DNA from: a virus
Length of the DNA stretch: 53,385 bases
Direction: 5' to 3' (one strand)
IMG/VR virus record: IMGVR_UViG_3300034272_002450
Location: 1 to 53,385 of that record
Both the position numbers and the translations under genes were made by a program. Each line of letters starts with the position of its first letter. Positions within the stretch are counted from its first letter, which is position 1. Below, one piece after another: positions 23,689 through 32,606 of this stretch. The notes under the pieces were generated by a model that was not told the DNA's origin, did no database searches, and saw nothing but the letters and a program-made list of their open reading frames with translations.

Positions 23689-25449
23689 TTATTTGGCACC
23701 AAATAACCACCCATATTTTTGGTAATCGGCTTTGGACGCCCCGTTATTCGTAAGGTGGGGGTCTCTTCCCATTTGGGGAACCATCGGATTAAAAAATTCT
23801 GACGTGTTTTTATTTTCACTCATAACAGTAGACCATGAATTCAACATTGCCTTTGTATGATTAACAACTTTACTTAAAGACGCAAATGATTTTTCTGCAA
23901 TGTATATTGCCATAGATAAACCCATTATACAGTCATCGTGTTGTCCTTTTTGGTGGTCAGGTCTTCCGTTTATGTAAACAAAAGTATTCATTTCGTTGTA
24001 AGTCCTATGAGAATATATTTTAAACCCGTGTCTAACCGCTTCCTCAAATGCCGCAATAATTTGAACCCTTTTTGTGTTAAAATTAATACCAGGTATTTTG
24101 TCATTAATTTTTGGGTCCCATTTCCATTTGTTTGTTGTATCAACACCATCAACATATAATCCCCCTTCGTATTGAAGTTCTTGCATTTTTCTTGCGGTTG
24201 AAACTCCCATACCACCTGTAATATCAATTACACAATAAGCATTATACATTGTACCCCACTTGTAGGCAATTTCAGCTAATATATCTGGAGGTATTTTTCC
24301 AACATATTCAAAAACTTGTTCTCTATCGTCAAAATCAATAATTTCTATTGATGAAAAATCTTCTGAATCTCCTCTTGAAACGTCGACACCCATTACGTAC
24401 TTATGTCCATTAACTGGTTCTTTAAAAATCCACAAGGAATTACCCATCAATTTTGCTTGAGGGTCTCTTAATTGATTTTTAGAAATATTCTGCATTAACT
24501 CAGAATCAAATACGTTATCCCCTGAACCCAAGAAATTACATTCCAACTCCTGAGCCACTTTACGTCTATCGTATTTAAGTTTTTTTACCATACTCTCAAA
24601 CCATGAAGAACACGGTTTGTACCCTTGCTCAACATAATTTTTTACAACACTATGGTCTCTCTCATATGGATTATCCATAGATAAGTCTATCAAAACATCA
24701 ACTGGATAATCTTCCCTGTTCAATAGATAATGAACTAAATCATTTGTCTTAACCATGTAAAGGTCTTTTGTATATCGAGGGTCTCTGAACCAAAACATTT
24801 CAGAGATTTTGAAATCGTTCATACCTCGTAAGGCTTGGTCATAAATTTCGTAATAGATTGGGTCGTAACCGTTTGGTGTGGATACAACAATAACTTTACC
24901 TCCCGTTGATAGTGAGGCCATACACGCTGACCAGAAATCTCCGTCAGCCTCGATAAACGCCGCCTCATCAAAAATAAGAATGGTTGGGGTATATCCCCTC
25001 AAAGCATCTTTTGAAGTTGCAACCGCCTTAACTTCACATCCGTTGTTAAGTTTAAAGTGTCTTTGTGAATTTTTTTCCACAGAGAATCCAATACCAACCC
25101 AAGCAGGCCATTGTTCTGTAAAACTTCTAACCTTATTTGCCATCTCCATGGAGGTATCCAACTTGTTGGCAATGATTAGAATTTTTTCAGGTTTTTCTTT
25201 TCTTGCAAATGCAAGTTTTTTTGACGCCCAAGCGGCTGTAACTGTAGATACACCTGCCTGACGATACTTCAAGGCGATGTTTTCGTTGTAGTTTTCGTAA
25301 TCTTCTAATAGGGAAACTTGGTCTGGAAATAAATCCAATGGAACATACTTAGAGACTGTGTTGTCGTATGTTTGTAAATAAGTACGAAGTGCGTAAGGAG
25401 TACTCCTCATACACTTCGTATATTCTATAATTAATTGTTCTTTAGTCAC
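23689..25449 (-). CDS. Terminase large subunit, T4 gp17-like
   Basis: 586 aa, near the length of T4 gp17 (610). ATPase: YRQAGVST (62-69) is the Walker A variant of T4-like terminases, ILIFDEAAF with D161/E162 is Walker B plus catalytic Glu, and STPNG at 190 is the coupling motif. Nuclease: MGVDVSRGDSEDF with D356, VIDITGGMG with D409 and HDDCIMGLSMA near residue 530 give the RNase H-like acidic triad. It packages DNA through the portal encoded next. Translation starts at GTG (25447-25449), 8 nt after the preceding stop. The small subunit was not found. Confidence 0.95.
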   Translation of the reverse strand: MTKEQLIIEYTKCMRSTPYALRTYLQTYDNTVSKYVPLDLFPDQVSLLEDYENYNENIALKYRQAGVSTVTAAWASKKLAFARKEKPEKILIIANKLDTSMEMANKVRSFTEQWPAWVGIGFSVEKNSQRHFKLNNGCEVKAVATSKDALRGYTPTILIFDEAAFIEADGDFWSACMASLSTGGKVIVVSTPNGYDPIYYEIYDQALRGMNDFKISEMFWFRDPRYTKDLYMVKTNDLVHYLLNREDYPVDVLIDLSMDNPYERDHSVVKNYVEQGYKPCSSWFESMVKKLKYDRRKVAQELECNFLGSGDNVFDSELMQNISKNQLRDPQAKLMGNSLWIFKEPVNGHKYVMGVDVSRGDSEDFSSIEIIDFDDREQVFEYVGKIPPDILAEIAYKWGTMYNAYCVIDITGGMGVSTARKMQELQYEGGLYVDGVDTTNKWKWDPKINDKIPGINFNTKRVQIIAAFEEAVRHGFKIYSHRTYNEMNTFVYINGRPDHQKGQHDDCIMGLSMAIYIAEKSFASLSKVVNHTKAMLNSWSTVMSENKNTSEFFNPMVPQMGRDPHLTNNGASKADYQKYGWLFGAK

Positions 25450-25457
25450 ACATTTAG

Positions 25458-26789
25458 TTATTTAGGTCTCGATATACCTAAACCGCTAAAGAAATCATCA
25501 AGTCCATCGTCCTCGTCATCATCGTCTGAATCACCAGGTCCTAAACTACCTAAGAAATCACTCATTTCTTCATCGTCATTACTTTGTTTGTAGTCGTCGT
25601 ACTCGGTTTTAAGTTGTTGAGCTTCTCTCATAATTTCTTTGAATTTTGAAGTTGCTTTTCTAACTTTTGATTCATCCTCTGAAATTGCAAGTCCGATTAA
25701 TTCTAAAAACTCTTCGGCTGGTATCTGGTATAATACAGTGTGAAACCAGTTTATCAGGCCCTTGTTTGATTCTGAATACATTTCATCAGGTAATGCAAAC
25801 CTGATTTTTTCAACAATCTCAGGACCTATTCTAAGTTGCATAGGTTCGTTTGACAGGAGGTCTGTTTGACCCATAACTCTTTGAGCCATTTCAGGGTCTT
25901 GAGGTAATCCATATCTACCTTTTGCTTCTTCAATACCTTTAATAATTTCATGACATAGGATAGGAAAAATCATACCGTCGGCAATAATTTTAGTGTTTGA
26001 AGATTCTCCTCCCTCATCATCGCCACTTTCTTCTTCATCATCATTGTCTTCAAGTTTAACTTTTCCAGCAACACCTTGACCACTTTGACTCATCATTTCA
26101 ATCATTTGTTCCATACTAAAATACATGAAATCGTTGATTGCCATAATACCCAAATAATCTCTGTACAAAGAAGGGTTGATTGCGTCTAATCTTGCTTTGA
26201 CATCAGGTTTTTGAAAAATATAATGTCCTTTCTTTGCAGCTCCTTGAACAATTGCGTTGATGATATTTCTCTTATGTTTTTCTAATTCTAAAATTTCCTC
26301 GTCGGTCAAATCTTCAACATCGAACGATGGAATTTCTGGCATCTCAGGTTTTTCTTTTTTCTCAGGTTTTTCTTCTTGATATCTAAAGTCAGAAGTATCG
26401 ATACCATCTCTATTCAATCTAGCCTCAATTTCAAACCAATCCTCAGGAACCTCAGTTTCTTCTAATGAAGCCTCCTTTGCTAAATCTTCCAACTCTTCTC
26501 TATGTGCCGCCTCAATTCTCATAATTGCAGGAAGTTTTCTCATCATTTCTTGGTAAACCATACCTTGAACTTGTTGAGAACTAATATCTTCTATACCTGT
26601 AACTTGTTTTAATTTGTCCGCAACTTTTCCAAATCTTGAACTAACTAATCTTTGTACATCCTGTGCACCTTTTTTCATGGCAGGATTCTGAGCGTATAAA
26701 CTTTCAGGGCTAGCTAATTTTCTTTCTAACCTTGGGTCCATTCTTTCAGGTCTGTCCCCGTAATTTATTTGTTCTTTAATCTTTGCCAT
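25458..26789 (-). CDS. Conserved-looking late protein, 443 aa
   Basis: Highly charged. N-terminus MAKIKEQINYGDRPERMDPR, a helical region VQGMVYQEMMRKLPAIMRIE, a Pro/Glu/Lys linker (YQEEKPEKKEKPEMPEIPS), a folded-looking centre (MAINDFMYFSMEQMIEMMSQ ... FPILCHEIIKGIEEAKGRYG) and an extremely acidic tail (DSDDDDEDDGLDDFFSG). It lies just before the terminase gene with an 8-nt gap. No family recognised; an acidic tail near packaging genes could mean DNA mimicry or a packaging accessory. Confidence 0.78.
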   Translation of the reverse strand: MAKIKEQINYGDRPERMDPRLERKLASPESLYAQNPAMKKGAQDVQRLVSSRFGKVADKLKQVTGIEDISSQQVQGMVYQEMMRKLPAIMRIEAAHREELEDLAKEASLEETEVPEDWFEIEARLNRDGIDTSDFRYQEEKPEKKEKPEMPEIPSFDVEDLTDEEILELEKHKRNIINAIVQGAAKKGHYIFQKPDVKARLDAINPSLYRDYLGIMAINDFMYFSMEQMIEMMSQSGQGVAGKVKLEDNDDEEESGDDEGGESSNTKIIADGMIFPILCHEIIKGIEEAKGRYGLPQDPEMAQRVMGQTDLLSNEPMQLRIGPEIVEKIRFALPDEMYSESNKGLINWFHTVLYQIPAEEFLELIGLAISEDESKVRKATSKFKEIMREAQQLKTEYDDYKQSNDDEEMSDFLGSLGPGDSDDDDEDDGLDDFFSGLGISRPK

Positions 26790-26790
26790 T

Positions 26791-27609
26791 TTATTTTTTC
26801 AATAGGTTTAAAATTACGTCAATCACTTTATCCTTAGCGTCTTCAGGAGAAATCTTTCCTGCCTTAGGTGCTGGGTTTACTCCAGGGTTTGGATTTTGAC
26901 CAGGATGTTTTGGTCTTGGTCTTGTACCTGGTTTTGTAGTTGGTTTTGTTGCTGGTTTTGTTGGTGCCGTAGCAGGACCTTGTTCAGACAAATGTCTTAT
27001 CAAATCACCCTTGGTGATTCTTGGAGGTAAGTTTTTTTCTACTATTTTCATAATTTGAGATTCAATAAACAAAGATACAGGATTTTTTCCTTCTCCCAAC
27101 TGTTTTTTTACTTCTTTTACACATCTTTCCCATTTTCTAGATTTTTTTGGTCCAACTTGGGAATGACAAATAGCCCATGGGTTTGGTTTGTTTTTCTTTG
27201 CTTCAGACATTCCCATCATATTTCTGTTATCATCCGAATCATCATCCATTCCATCAGGTGCCATATCATTAGCATCATGAGGGGCTTCTTGACCTGTAAG
27301 ATTTTGTAGTGCGTCTGCACCTAAAGCGTTTTTGTCTGTAACATCATCTGTTTCAGTTTCTTTCATTTCACCCTCTTCCGCAGTAACCATAACTTCTTTT
27401 GTGTTAGGGTCTTGTGAAACAACAACATTACCTATTTTACCACCTTTAGGTCCTACTTTATAAGTTTTTTTAGCGGGTATTTCAGTAACTTGTTCTGATA
27501 TGAACAATTTTGTGTGAAGAGTTTCGACTTGTGATTCTGTTAACTTACTAACAGTTTTTGATGACAATCCCTTTTCAATTAACTCAAGGGCTTTTTTATT
27601 AATTTTCAT
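26791..27609 (-). CDS. Probable packaged or late protein, 272 aa
   Basis: N-terminal helix MKINKKALELIEKGLSSKTV...LTESQVETLHTKLFISE resembles the targeting-type N-termini of other proteins here. The middle carries KPNPWAICHSQVGPKKSRKW-ERCVKEVKK, a Cys-containing motif I recall from uncharacterised phage proteins. The C-terminus is a Pro/Thr/Lys linker (KPATKPTTKPGTRPRPKHPG) and a short helix. It overlaps the preceding gene by 11 nt and is 1 nt from the next, so it is part of the 29990-to-23689 run. Confidence 0.72.
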   Translation of the reverse strand: MKINKKALELIEKGLSSKTVSKLTESQVETLHTKLFISEQVTEIPAKKTYKVGPKGGKIGNVVVSQDPNTKEVMVTAEEGEMKETETDDVTDKNALGADALQNLTGQEAPHDANDMAPDGMDDDSDDNRNMMGMSEAKKNKPNPWAICHSQVGPKKSRKWERCVKEVKKQLGEGKNPVSLFIESQIMKIVEKNLPPRITKGDLIRHLSEQGPATAPTKPATKPTTKPGTRPRPKHPGQNPNPGVNPAPKAGKISPEDAKDKVIDVILNLLKK

Positions 27610-27994
27610 ATACTACTTTCTTTTCGAATTCTAATATCAAATCTCTCTCGTAGAGTTTGTCTTTTATTTCTTGTTCTGACATTCCGAATCTAAAAACCAT
27701 TCTTTTTTGATTTTCTAATTCTTCTGTTTCCCAGGCTAATGCAACAACATCATCCATCGCATCTATCATACAAAAAAAATCGGAGTTCTGAATCAATTCC
27801 AATTTTACATCAGTATTCCTCAGAACTCCTACCTTTTTGATATATTGTATTTCAGGAGGACTAGGATAACCGTTTGACGGTTTACTTTCCCAAGAATCTC
27901 CCCACACATCAAGACTATTAGAGAAAATGAACTCGTAAAGATTGTCCCCTTTATAATTGGGTCCTAAACCATTTACGTATATCAATTGACTCAT
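27599..27994 (-). CDS. Hypothetical protein, 131 aa
   Basis: Begins MSQLIYVNGLGPNYKGDNLY, includes FSNSLDVWGDSWESKPSNGY and an acidic helical end (MSEQEIKDKLYERDLILEFE). Overlaps the genes on both sides (11 nt and 4 nt), which supports translation coupling. No known domain; the aromatic-rich first half looks like a compact virion or assembly protein. Confidence 0.72.
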   Translation of the reverse strand: MSQLIYVNGLGPNYKGDNLYEFIFSNSLDVWGDSWESKPSNGYPSPPEIQYIKKVGVLRNTDVKLELIQNSDFFCMIDAMDDVVALAWETEELENQKRMVFRFGMSEQEIKDKLYERDLILEFEKKVVYEN

Positions 27995-29214
27995 ACTAAT
28001 AATCCTTCAGGTGATATTTTTACTTCTTTTCCTTTATTTTCAAACACCAAATTTTTCTTGTTAGTTTTTCCAACAATTTTAGCTGAGATGTTTTCTTCTA
28101 AAAATTTTTGAGCCGCTAATTCTTGTTCAACTGTTTCAGTAAGTTTGATAACGGATTTCATTTGTTTTCTAACTTCAGAAACAACCGCAAGTTTTTTATT
28201 AGCATACTTTTCTTTGTTTTCAAGAATTTCTTTTTTAGTTAATTCAAAATATTTTGAAATTACTTTATCTACTGGTGATTCCGAAAAAATACTGTCAATA
28301 ATTGCCCCGTTTCCGTAATCTTCTTCATCCATTTCACTTTCAACTGGAATATCCATATCCGCTTGGATGTCTTCAACTTCAGTATCATCTGTAAAATCCT
28401 CTCCATCCATATCATCACCACCTAAATCTTCAGCATCTTCTTCAAATTTTGCTAAGATGTCTTCTTTGTCTTCTTCAGATAAAATTTTAAGGTCTAATGC
28501 AGATATCACCATGTTGATAACATACTTCACATCTTCAGATGTCATACCTTCTTGGTTATCTAAAGTTCTGATTTTTTGGGTTAACTTTCCTGTAAGTTTT
28601 TGAATCGTTCTAAAAGTTACTGTTTCTTCTCCGTCCATTTCAGGTGCTTCAATATCCATTTCCGCATCAACTTCAACATCTCCTTCAGGTCCCATGTCTT
28701 CCATACCCATATCTAAATTCATTTCATCTTCTCCCGAAGGCATTTCTGCATTAGGTGATGGTGGTAAAGATGGTGCAGGTACCGCTGGTGGTGCCGCAGG
28801 AACTTCAGCCATTGGAGCTGGTTCCGCCTTAGGTTTAGGAGTTTTTAAGACAAACTTTTTTTGTTCTCCAAATAAAGAAATACCTTCTTCATTTTCATTA
28901 AGTCTGTTTAATTCTCCAGCAACTAAATTTAATCTTTTGAATGCTTGAGAATATGAAGAATAGTATTTTCTATTTTTCATTGGCTCAATGTACTCAGTTT
29001 CAGATTCGGAAATAGTTTTTTTAATAATATATCCTTGTCTTTCTTTAACAATTTCATATTTGTTGCCGTCTGCAAGACCGATAGAATATTCAGTTTTGGC
29101 AGTTTCATTTATATTCGATGGAACTACTTCGTTAAAACGTGCAATTTCCATGATTCTTTTTAATTTATCTTGGCCAGTTAATTTTTCACTACCAATTGGT
29201 TTTAAATCTCCCAT
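27991..29214 (-). CDS. Acidic late protein, 407 aa
   Basis: Start MGDLKPIGSEKLTGQDKLKR. A small folded part (TEYSIGLADGNKYEIVKERQ) is followed by a Pro/Ala linker (APAPMAEVPAAPPAVPAPSL), an Asp/Glu/Met-rich tract (LDMGMEDMGPEGDVEVDAEM) and a helical C-terminus (YFELTKKEILENKEKYANKK) ending in KNLVFENKGKEVKISPEGLL. The plan, acidic tract between helical ends, echoes the scaffold at 17307; it may be a second core or decoration protein. Overlaps the next gene by 4 nt. Confidence 0.72.
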   Translation of the reverse strand: MGDLKPIGSEKLTGQDKLKRIMEIARFNEVVPSNINETAKTEYSIGLADGNKYEIVKERQGYIIKKTISESETEYIEPMKNRKYYSSYSQAFKRLNLVAGELNRLNENEEGISLFGEQKKFVLKTPKPKAEPAPMAEVPAAPPAVPAPSLPPSPNAEMPSGEDEMNLDMGMEDMGPEGDVEVDAEMDIEAPEMDGEETVTFRTIQKLTGKLTQKIRTLDNQEGMTSEDVKYVINMVISALDLKILSEEDKEDILAKFEEDAEDLGGDDMDGEDFTDDTEVEDIQADMDIPVESEMDEEDYGNGAIIDSIFSESPVDKVISKYFELTKKEILENKEKYANKKLAVVSEVRKQMKSVIKLTETVEQELAAQKFLEENISAKIVGKTNKKNLVFENKGKEVKISPEGLLV

Positions 29215-29237
29215 ATTACGATTTATTTATTTTTACT

Positions 29238-29990
29238 TTAGTTGTTTAATCCTTGGAATCCTCCTAAAGATATTGCGTTTAGTTGGACAATAACCTCATC
29301 ACCATCTTCACTTGTCATAACTGAATATGGTACTGTAGAACCAGATGGTGCAGTACCTCCACTAAATGACCCTAACATACCAATAGTGTATTGATATTGT
29401 TGGTTTACTTCAATAACAAATCCAATAGTTACACTTGGAGTTGGTGTAGATGTTGGTGTAGATGCTGGAGTTCCAGTTGGTGTTGGTGTTACTCCCGCAG
29501 TTCCTGTTGGAGACGCGGTAATACTTGGTGTTGGTGTTTTAGTTGCCGTGTTTGTTGGCGTTTGAGTTTGAGTATTTGTTACACTTGGTGTTGGTGTATT
29601 TGTTGTGGTTGCCGTGTTTGTTGGCGTTTGAGTGTTAGTTGCGGTATTTGTTGGCGTTTGAGTATTAGTTGGTGTAGGTGTTGGTGTTTTAGTTGCCGTA
29701 TTAGTTGGTGTTTGTGTTTGAGTTGTAGTAGGTGTTGGTGTTGAAGTGTTAGACGCTGTTGGGGTTGGAGTTACGTCTCCTAAACATTCAATACAAGTAT
29801 TCCATGGTCCATTAAATATTGTTGCCGTAAAGGCCAATGGAGTATCAAATCCAGGTGCAATTGTATAACAACCGTTGGCACCAGGAATTACAAGGTCATA
29901 AATTTTTCCCTCTATTAAGTCTGTTTCTATCTTTATGTAATAGTTCGTAGACGAACTACACGAAGAAGCTATATAATAATTAAGCGCCAT
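29238..29990 (-). CDS. Thr/Pro-repeat virion or adhesin-like protein, 250 aa
   Basis: Residues 1-72 are a Cys-containing beta-rich domain ([20 protein letters not shown] ... IECLGDV). Residues about 73-193 are nearly pure Thr/Pro/Asn/Ser/Gln repeats such as [19 protein letters not shown], and the last 55 form another beta-type domain ([20 protein letters not shown]). Two small domains on a stiff repeat stalk suit a fibre or head-decoration protein, and Thr-rich stalks are candidates for O-glycosylation by the phage's own transferases. TATTTATA lies 13 nt before the start. Confidence 0.75.
   Translation of the reverse strand: MALNYYIASSCSSSTNYYIKIETDLIEGKIYDLVIPGANGCYTIAPGFDTPLAFTATIFNGPWNTCIECLGDVTPTPTASNTSTPTPTTTQTQTPTNTATKTPTPTPTNTQTPTNTATNTQTPTNTATTTNTPTPSVTNTQTQTPTNTATKTPTPSITASPTGTAGVTPTPTGTPASTPTSTPTPSVTIGFVIEVNQQYQYTIGMLGSFSGGTAPSGSTVPYSVMTSEDGDEVIVQLNAISLGGFQGLNN
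29420..29775. repeat. Low-complexity DNA repeats coding the Thr/Pro stalk
   Basis: Imperfect repeats of units such as GTTGGTGT and GTTGCCGTGTTTGTTGGCGT (plus-strand reading) with periods in multiples of 3. Prone to length change. Confidence 0.85.
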
Positions 29991-30003
29991 CTAATTTTTT
30001 CTT

Positions 30004-30011
30004 TATAAATA
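30004..30011 (-). promoter_or_regulatory. Phage-type promoter motif TATTTATA
   Basis: Minus-strand TATTTATA ends 13 nt before the ATG at 29990; probable start of the long run toward the terminase gene. Confidence 0.55.
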
Positions 30012-30045
30012 TACGATTATTCACATTTATTTAAAGTAATGAAGG

Positions 30046-30789
30046 TTACTCTTCTATTTTTCTCTCAACAGACAATTCTTTATCCAAGGCTTTATTTGAA
30101 CTATCAAACAATCTTTGAATATGTTCTGACCTTCTTAAGAATTTAAAAACCAAATTTTCATACGAAAGTTCTCCTTCTTTTTCTAATCCAGATTTTCTAT
30201 AATCTTTCAATTTTTCTTTAATGGAATCGATTAGTTTTTGATTATCTTCAGATTCTTCCGAATCTAAAACCTTGTCAATTTTTTCGGTCCAGTTTTTAAT
30301 TTTCTTTTCAAGAACTGATTTATCTATTTCGTTTTTAAACTTTTTTGGGTTTGTAACCCACTCATCATTCATTACTGAATAAACTCCTGTGGCAAAATGA
30401 GGTTCCTCATTGTCTTGAGCATATAACTCAACATCATATCCGTAAATCTTGATGTCGTGTTTATCATTAAAAACTTGTTTTTTTAAATTATATAATTCTT
30501 TATACAATGGAGCCTCATCTTCATATTGTTGTAAGTCAACAATGATGTGTAAATCAAAATCCGAAAACTCGGACCAGTTAAAATTGGCCAAAGAACCTGT
30601 TAAAACAATGTCCTCAACAAATACATCCTCACCTAAATAATTAATAAATTCTTCGGAAATTCGCATAAGAGCTTTCCTAACTTTAGGAACCATTGTTGCC
30701 TTTTCGGGGTCATTAGGATTTTCCCAAACTTTAGGGTTTAATGTTTTTTTTACCAAAAAACTATTAAGAATTTGTTGGAATTTACTCAT
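30046..30789 (-). CDS. Pol-beta-type nucleotidyltransferase-like protein
   Basis: 247 aa. IVLTGSLANFNWSEFSDFDL with GS at 65-66 and DFD at 77-79, followed by HIIVD and YDVELYAQD, gives the G-S...D-x-D...D layout of minimal nucleotidyltransferases. These add a nucleotide to a protein, RNA or small molecule; related uncharacterised forms are common in marine T4-like phages. The C-terminal half is helical and charged. Translation may start on a nearly leaderless mRNA, since TATTTATA ends 3 nt before the ATG. Confidence 0.72.
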   Translation of the reverse strand: MSKFQQILNSFLVKKTLNPKVWENPNDPEKATMVPKVRKALMRISEEFINYLGEDVFVEDIVLTGSLANFNWSEFSDFDLHIIVDLQQYEDEAPLYKELYNLKKQVFNDKHDIKIYGYDVELYAQDNEEPHFATGVYSVMNDEWVTNPKKFKNEIDKSVLEKKIKNWTEKIDKVLDSEESEDNQKLIDSIKEKLKDYRKSGLEKEGELSYENLVFKFLRRSEHIQRLFDSSNKALDKELSVERKIEE

Positions 30790-30792
30790 TTA

Positions 30793-30800
30793 TATAAATA
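30793..30800 (-). promoter_or_regulatory. Phage-type promoter motif TATTTATA
   Basis: Minus-strand TATTTATA ends 3 nt before the ATG at 30789 and fills most of the 11-nt gap to the KTSC gene. Confidence 0.6.
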
Positions 30801-31040
30801 CTATAGTTTTTTGTACTTAAACGCTTTTGAAATATCGGTGGTAAAGAATTTACCTTGAGATTCCGCCATTCTGAATTTGGTATAAATCTGGTGAGGTACT
30901 TCATCATATTCATACTTAAATCCGTTATTGAATTCAACAACAAGTTTTTTTGTCTCGGTGTCGTATTCGCTTTTTTTAATGTTTGAAGATTTTATCTCGT
31001 TAATAATCTTCGTTCCCTGAATCGTCTCTTTTACTATCAT
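30801..31040 (-). CDS. KTSC-domain protein, 79 aa
   Basis: IKSSNIKKSEYDTETKKLVV, EFNNGFKYEYDEVP and AESQGKFFTTDISKAFKYKK match the KTSC domain (SSNI...GYD..T..L.V.F..G..Y.Y..VP...Y..L..A.S.GKFFN..I...Y), named for its occurrence at the end of some lysyl-tRNA synthetases. It is a small beta/alpha module of unknown role, common in phages. Overlaps the end of the upstream gene by 41 nt. Confidence 0.85.
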   Translation of the reverse strand: MIVKETIQGTKIINEIKSSNIKKSEYDTETKKLVVEFNNGFKYEYDEVPHQIYTKFRMAESQGKFFTTDISKAFKYKKL

Positions 31041-31341
31041 ATAATTTCCAATCTTTGAGCGGCGTTAATTCATTTATTTTTTGAAGAAGTGGCATTACAT
31101 AATCCTGTACTTCTTTTTTAGTTGCATCGAATCCGTAATCTTTAACCGATGCAATGACTTTATTTAGTTTGTTTTGGAATCTTTCTTGTAAGTTCATCAT
31201 TTTCATCGTGTAAGTTGGAGGACTTTCTAAATCTGATTCACTAAATCCTAATTCTTGTAAATGTTGTCTAAGCTCCAAATATATGTCTAAAAGCTCTCTT
31301 AGTATAGACGCAGTTGCCAAAAATTTCTCAAACGGTTTCAT
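31000..31341 (-). CDS. Helical hypothetical protein, 113 aa
   Basis: Start set at ATG 31341 (MKPFEKFLATASILRELLDI); a longer open frame exists to 31404 but runs into the divergent gene. Predominantly helical with LRQHLQELGFSESDLESPP and ERFQNKLNKVIASVKDYGFD. Divergently arranged with the oxygenase gene at 31353, only 11 nt apart, across a palindromic A/T sequence that carries promoter-like motifs in both directions. Confidence 0.68.
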   Translation of the reverse strand: MKPFEKFLATASILRELLDIYLELRQHLQELGFSESDLESPPTYTMKMMNLQERFQNKLNKVIASVKDYGFDATKKEVQDYVMPLLQKINELTPLKDWKLYDSKRDDSGNEDY

Positions 31342-31353
31342 ATTTAATAAATA
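31341..31353. promoter_or_regulatory. Palindromic divergent start region CATATTTAATAAATATG
   Basis: The 17-nt palindrome (31339-31355) contains both start codons. TATTTATT reads toward the minus-strand gene (gap 4 nt) and TATTTAAT toward the plus-strand gene (gap 4 nt). Confidence 0.55.
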
Positions 31354-31928
31354 TGGACTACACCGATACTTTTCTATTACACGGTAAAATTGATGTTGAC
31401 CCAATCATAAAAATCATTACTGATAATAATTTGGATTGGGATGAATACACCGAAAGACAAAATAAATGGGGTACAGAACATCTATACACCAAAACAATAC
31501 CAATAATTTTTGACAAGTCTTTTAATTTTAATCATTTAAAAATTATTCCAACCGAAAATTATCCATTGTTTATTGACGAAATTTCAAAAATAGAAGAACA
31601 AATTAAATCAAACACAGGTGAAAGCGGAAAAATTATGAGAGCCCTATTGGTTAAATTAACGGCAGGTAAATTAATTAGACCTCACGTTGATACCGTAGGG
31701 TTTAGTTTAGTTGTTTGTAGAAGAATCCATATTCCAATTCAAACTAATGATGAATGTTTCTTTACTGTCGGTGATGATAAAAGAAATTTAAAGATTGGTG
31801 AAATGTGGGAAATCAACAACGACAAAAAAATGCACTCGGTTGAAAATTTTGGAAGTACTGACAGAATACATTTGATTGTAGATTGGGTTGAGGAATCATT
31901 ATTTGAAAAATATGATAGACAAAACTAA
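31353..31928 (+). CDS. Aspartyl/asparaginyl beta-hydroxylase-like oxygenase
   Basis: 191 aa from ATG 31353. RPHVDTVGFSL (H111, D113), the later IHIPIQTNDECFFTVG and KMHSVENFG (H161), then DRIHLIVDW (R171) give the Fe(II)-binding HxD...H plus the 2-oxoglutarate-binding Arg of the Asp/Asn hydroxylase cupin fold. Such enzymes hydroxylate aspartate or asparagine side chains. The target could be a virion or host protein. Overlaps the following sulfotransferase by 17 nt, so the two are co-translated. Confidence 0.82.
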   Translation: MDYTDTFLLHGKIDVDPIIKIITDNNLDWDEYTERQNKWGTEHLYTKTIPIIFDKSFNFNHLKIIPTENYPLFIDEISKIEEQIKSNTGESGKIMRALLVKLTAGKLIRPHVDTVGFSLVVCRRIHIPIQTNDECFFTVGDDKRNLKIGEMWEINNDKKMHSVENFGSTDRIHLIVDWVEESLFEKYDRQN

Positions 31929-32577
31929 AAAACTTATTGTTTTGATGCCGCCCAAAACCGCATCAAATTCTATACGAGTCTTATTGGAGCAACATGGTTA
32001 CTTTTTTTCTAAAGACTCTAAAAAAACAAATTACCCCCAAATACATTTAAGGTTAAGTGAAATTGTGGATTTCTACAATATCAATAATTTAGACGAATAT
32101 AGAATAATACAAATTACCAGAAACCCATATCATCGGTACGTCTCGTCTTTTTACTTTCAAAAAAAAATTATCCCTCAAAACTTCTCTGTTAAATTTAAAG
32201 ATTATACTTTAGAACAATTTTCAAACCATTTATTGGAATCAAAAAAAACAAATAATTTTATTGATAATTTTTATGGTGATTCGTCATTTGTTAATCACAC
32301 AATTAATAATGGTATTAGTTGGGGTGGGACCAGATTTTATGATAAACAATTTGATTGGAATGATTTGGGGATGGACGTAAAATATTTTAAGTTAGAAAAC
32401 ATAATTGATGATATAAGTGAATTAGAAAATTTTTTAAATCTACCTATTAAAACTTTACCATTAATAAATTCACAAGGATTGAATGTTGATTATCTATCTT
32501 TAATAACACCAAAAATTCAAGATATTATTATTGAATTATTTGGAGAAGATTTTGATAAACTTAACTACTCAAAATAA
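31912..32577 (+). CDS. Sulfotransferase-like protein
   Basis: 221 aa; start at ATG 31912, inside the previous gene. LIVLMPPKTASNSIRVLLEQ near the start is the 5'-phosphosulfate P-loop (P-K-T-A/S) of sulfotransferases, and IIQITRNPYHRYVSSFYF is the 3'-phosphate motif (R-N-P..R..S). PAPS-dependent transfer of sulfate to a sugar or protein is the expected reaction. With the glycosyltransferases and the hydroxylase it suggests surface-modification chemistry. Ends at a terminator. Confidence 0.8.
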   Translation: MIDKTKKLIVLMPPKTASNSIRVLLEQHGYFFSKDSKKTNYPQIHLRLSEIVDFYNINNLDEYRIIQITRNPYHRYVSSFYFQKKIIPQNFSVKFKDYTLEQFSNHLLESKKTNNFIDNFYGDSSFVNHTINNGISWGGTRFYDKQFDWNDLGMDVKYFKLENIIDDISELENFLNLPIKTLPLINSQGLNVDYLSLITPKIQDIIIELFGEDFDKLNYSK

Positions 32578-32604
32578 AAAACCCCCGATATGTCGAGGGT
32601 TTAA
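32578..32604. terminator. Terminator between convergent genes
   Basis: AAACCC-CGA / TCG-GGGTTT hairpin with loop TATG and one C-A mismatch, flanked by A and T runs on both strands; serves the genes ending at 32577 and 32607. Confidence 0.75.
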
Positions 32605-32606
32605 TT

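Noticed and set aside
24000-25449. Integrase or attachment site near the terminase or tRNA genes
   Set aside because: No recombinase motifs and no long direct repeats of tRNA ends were seen anywhere in the window.
29391-29744. Plus-strand Cys/Trp-rich open frame opposite the Thr/Pro gene
   Set aside because: Antisense of simple repeats; composition is an artefact.
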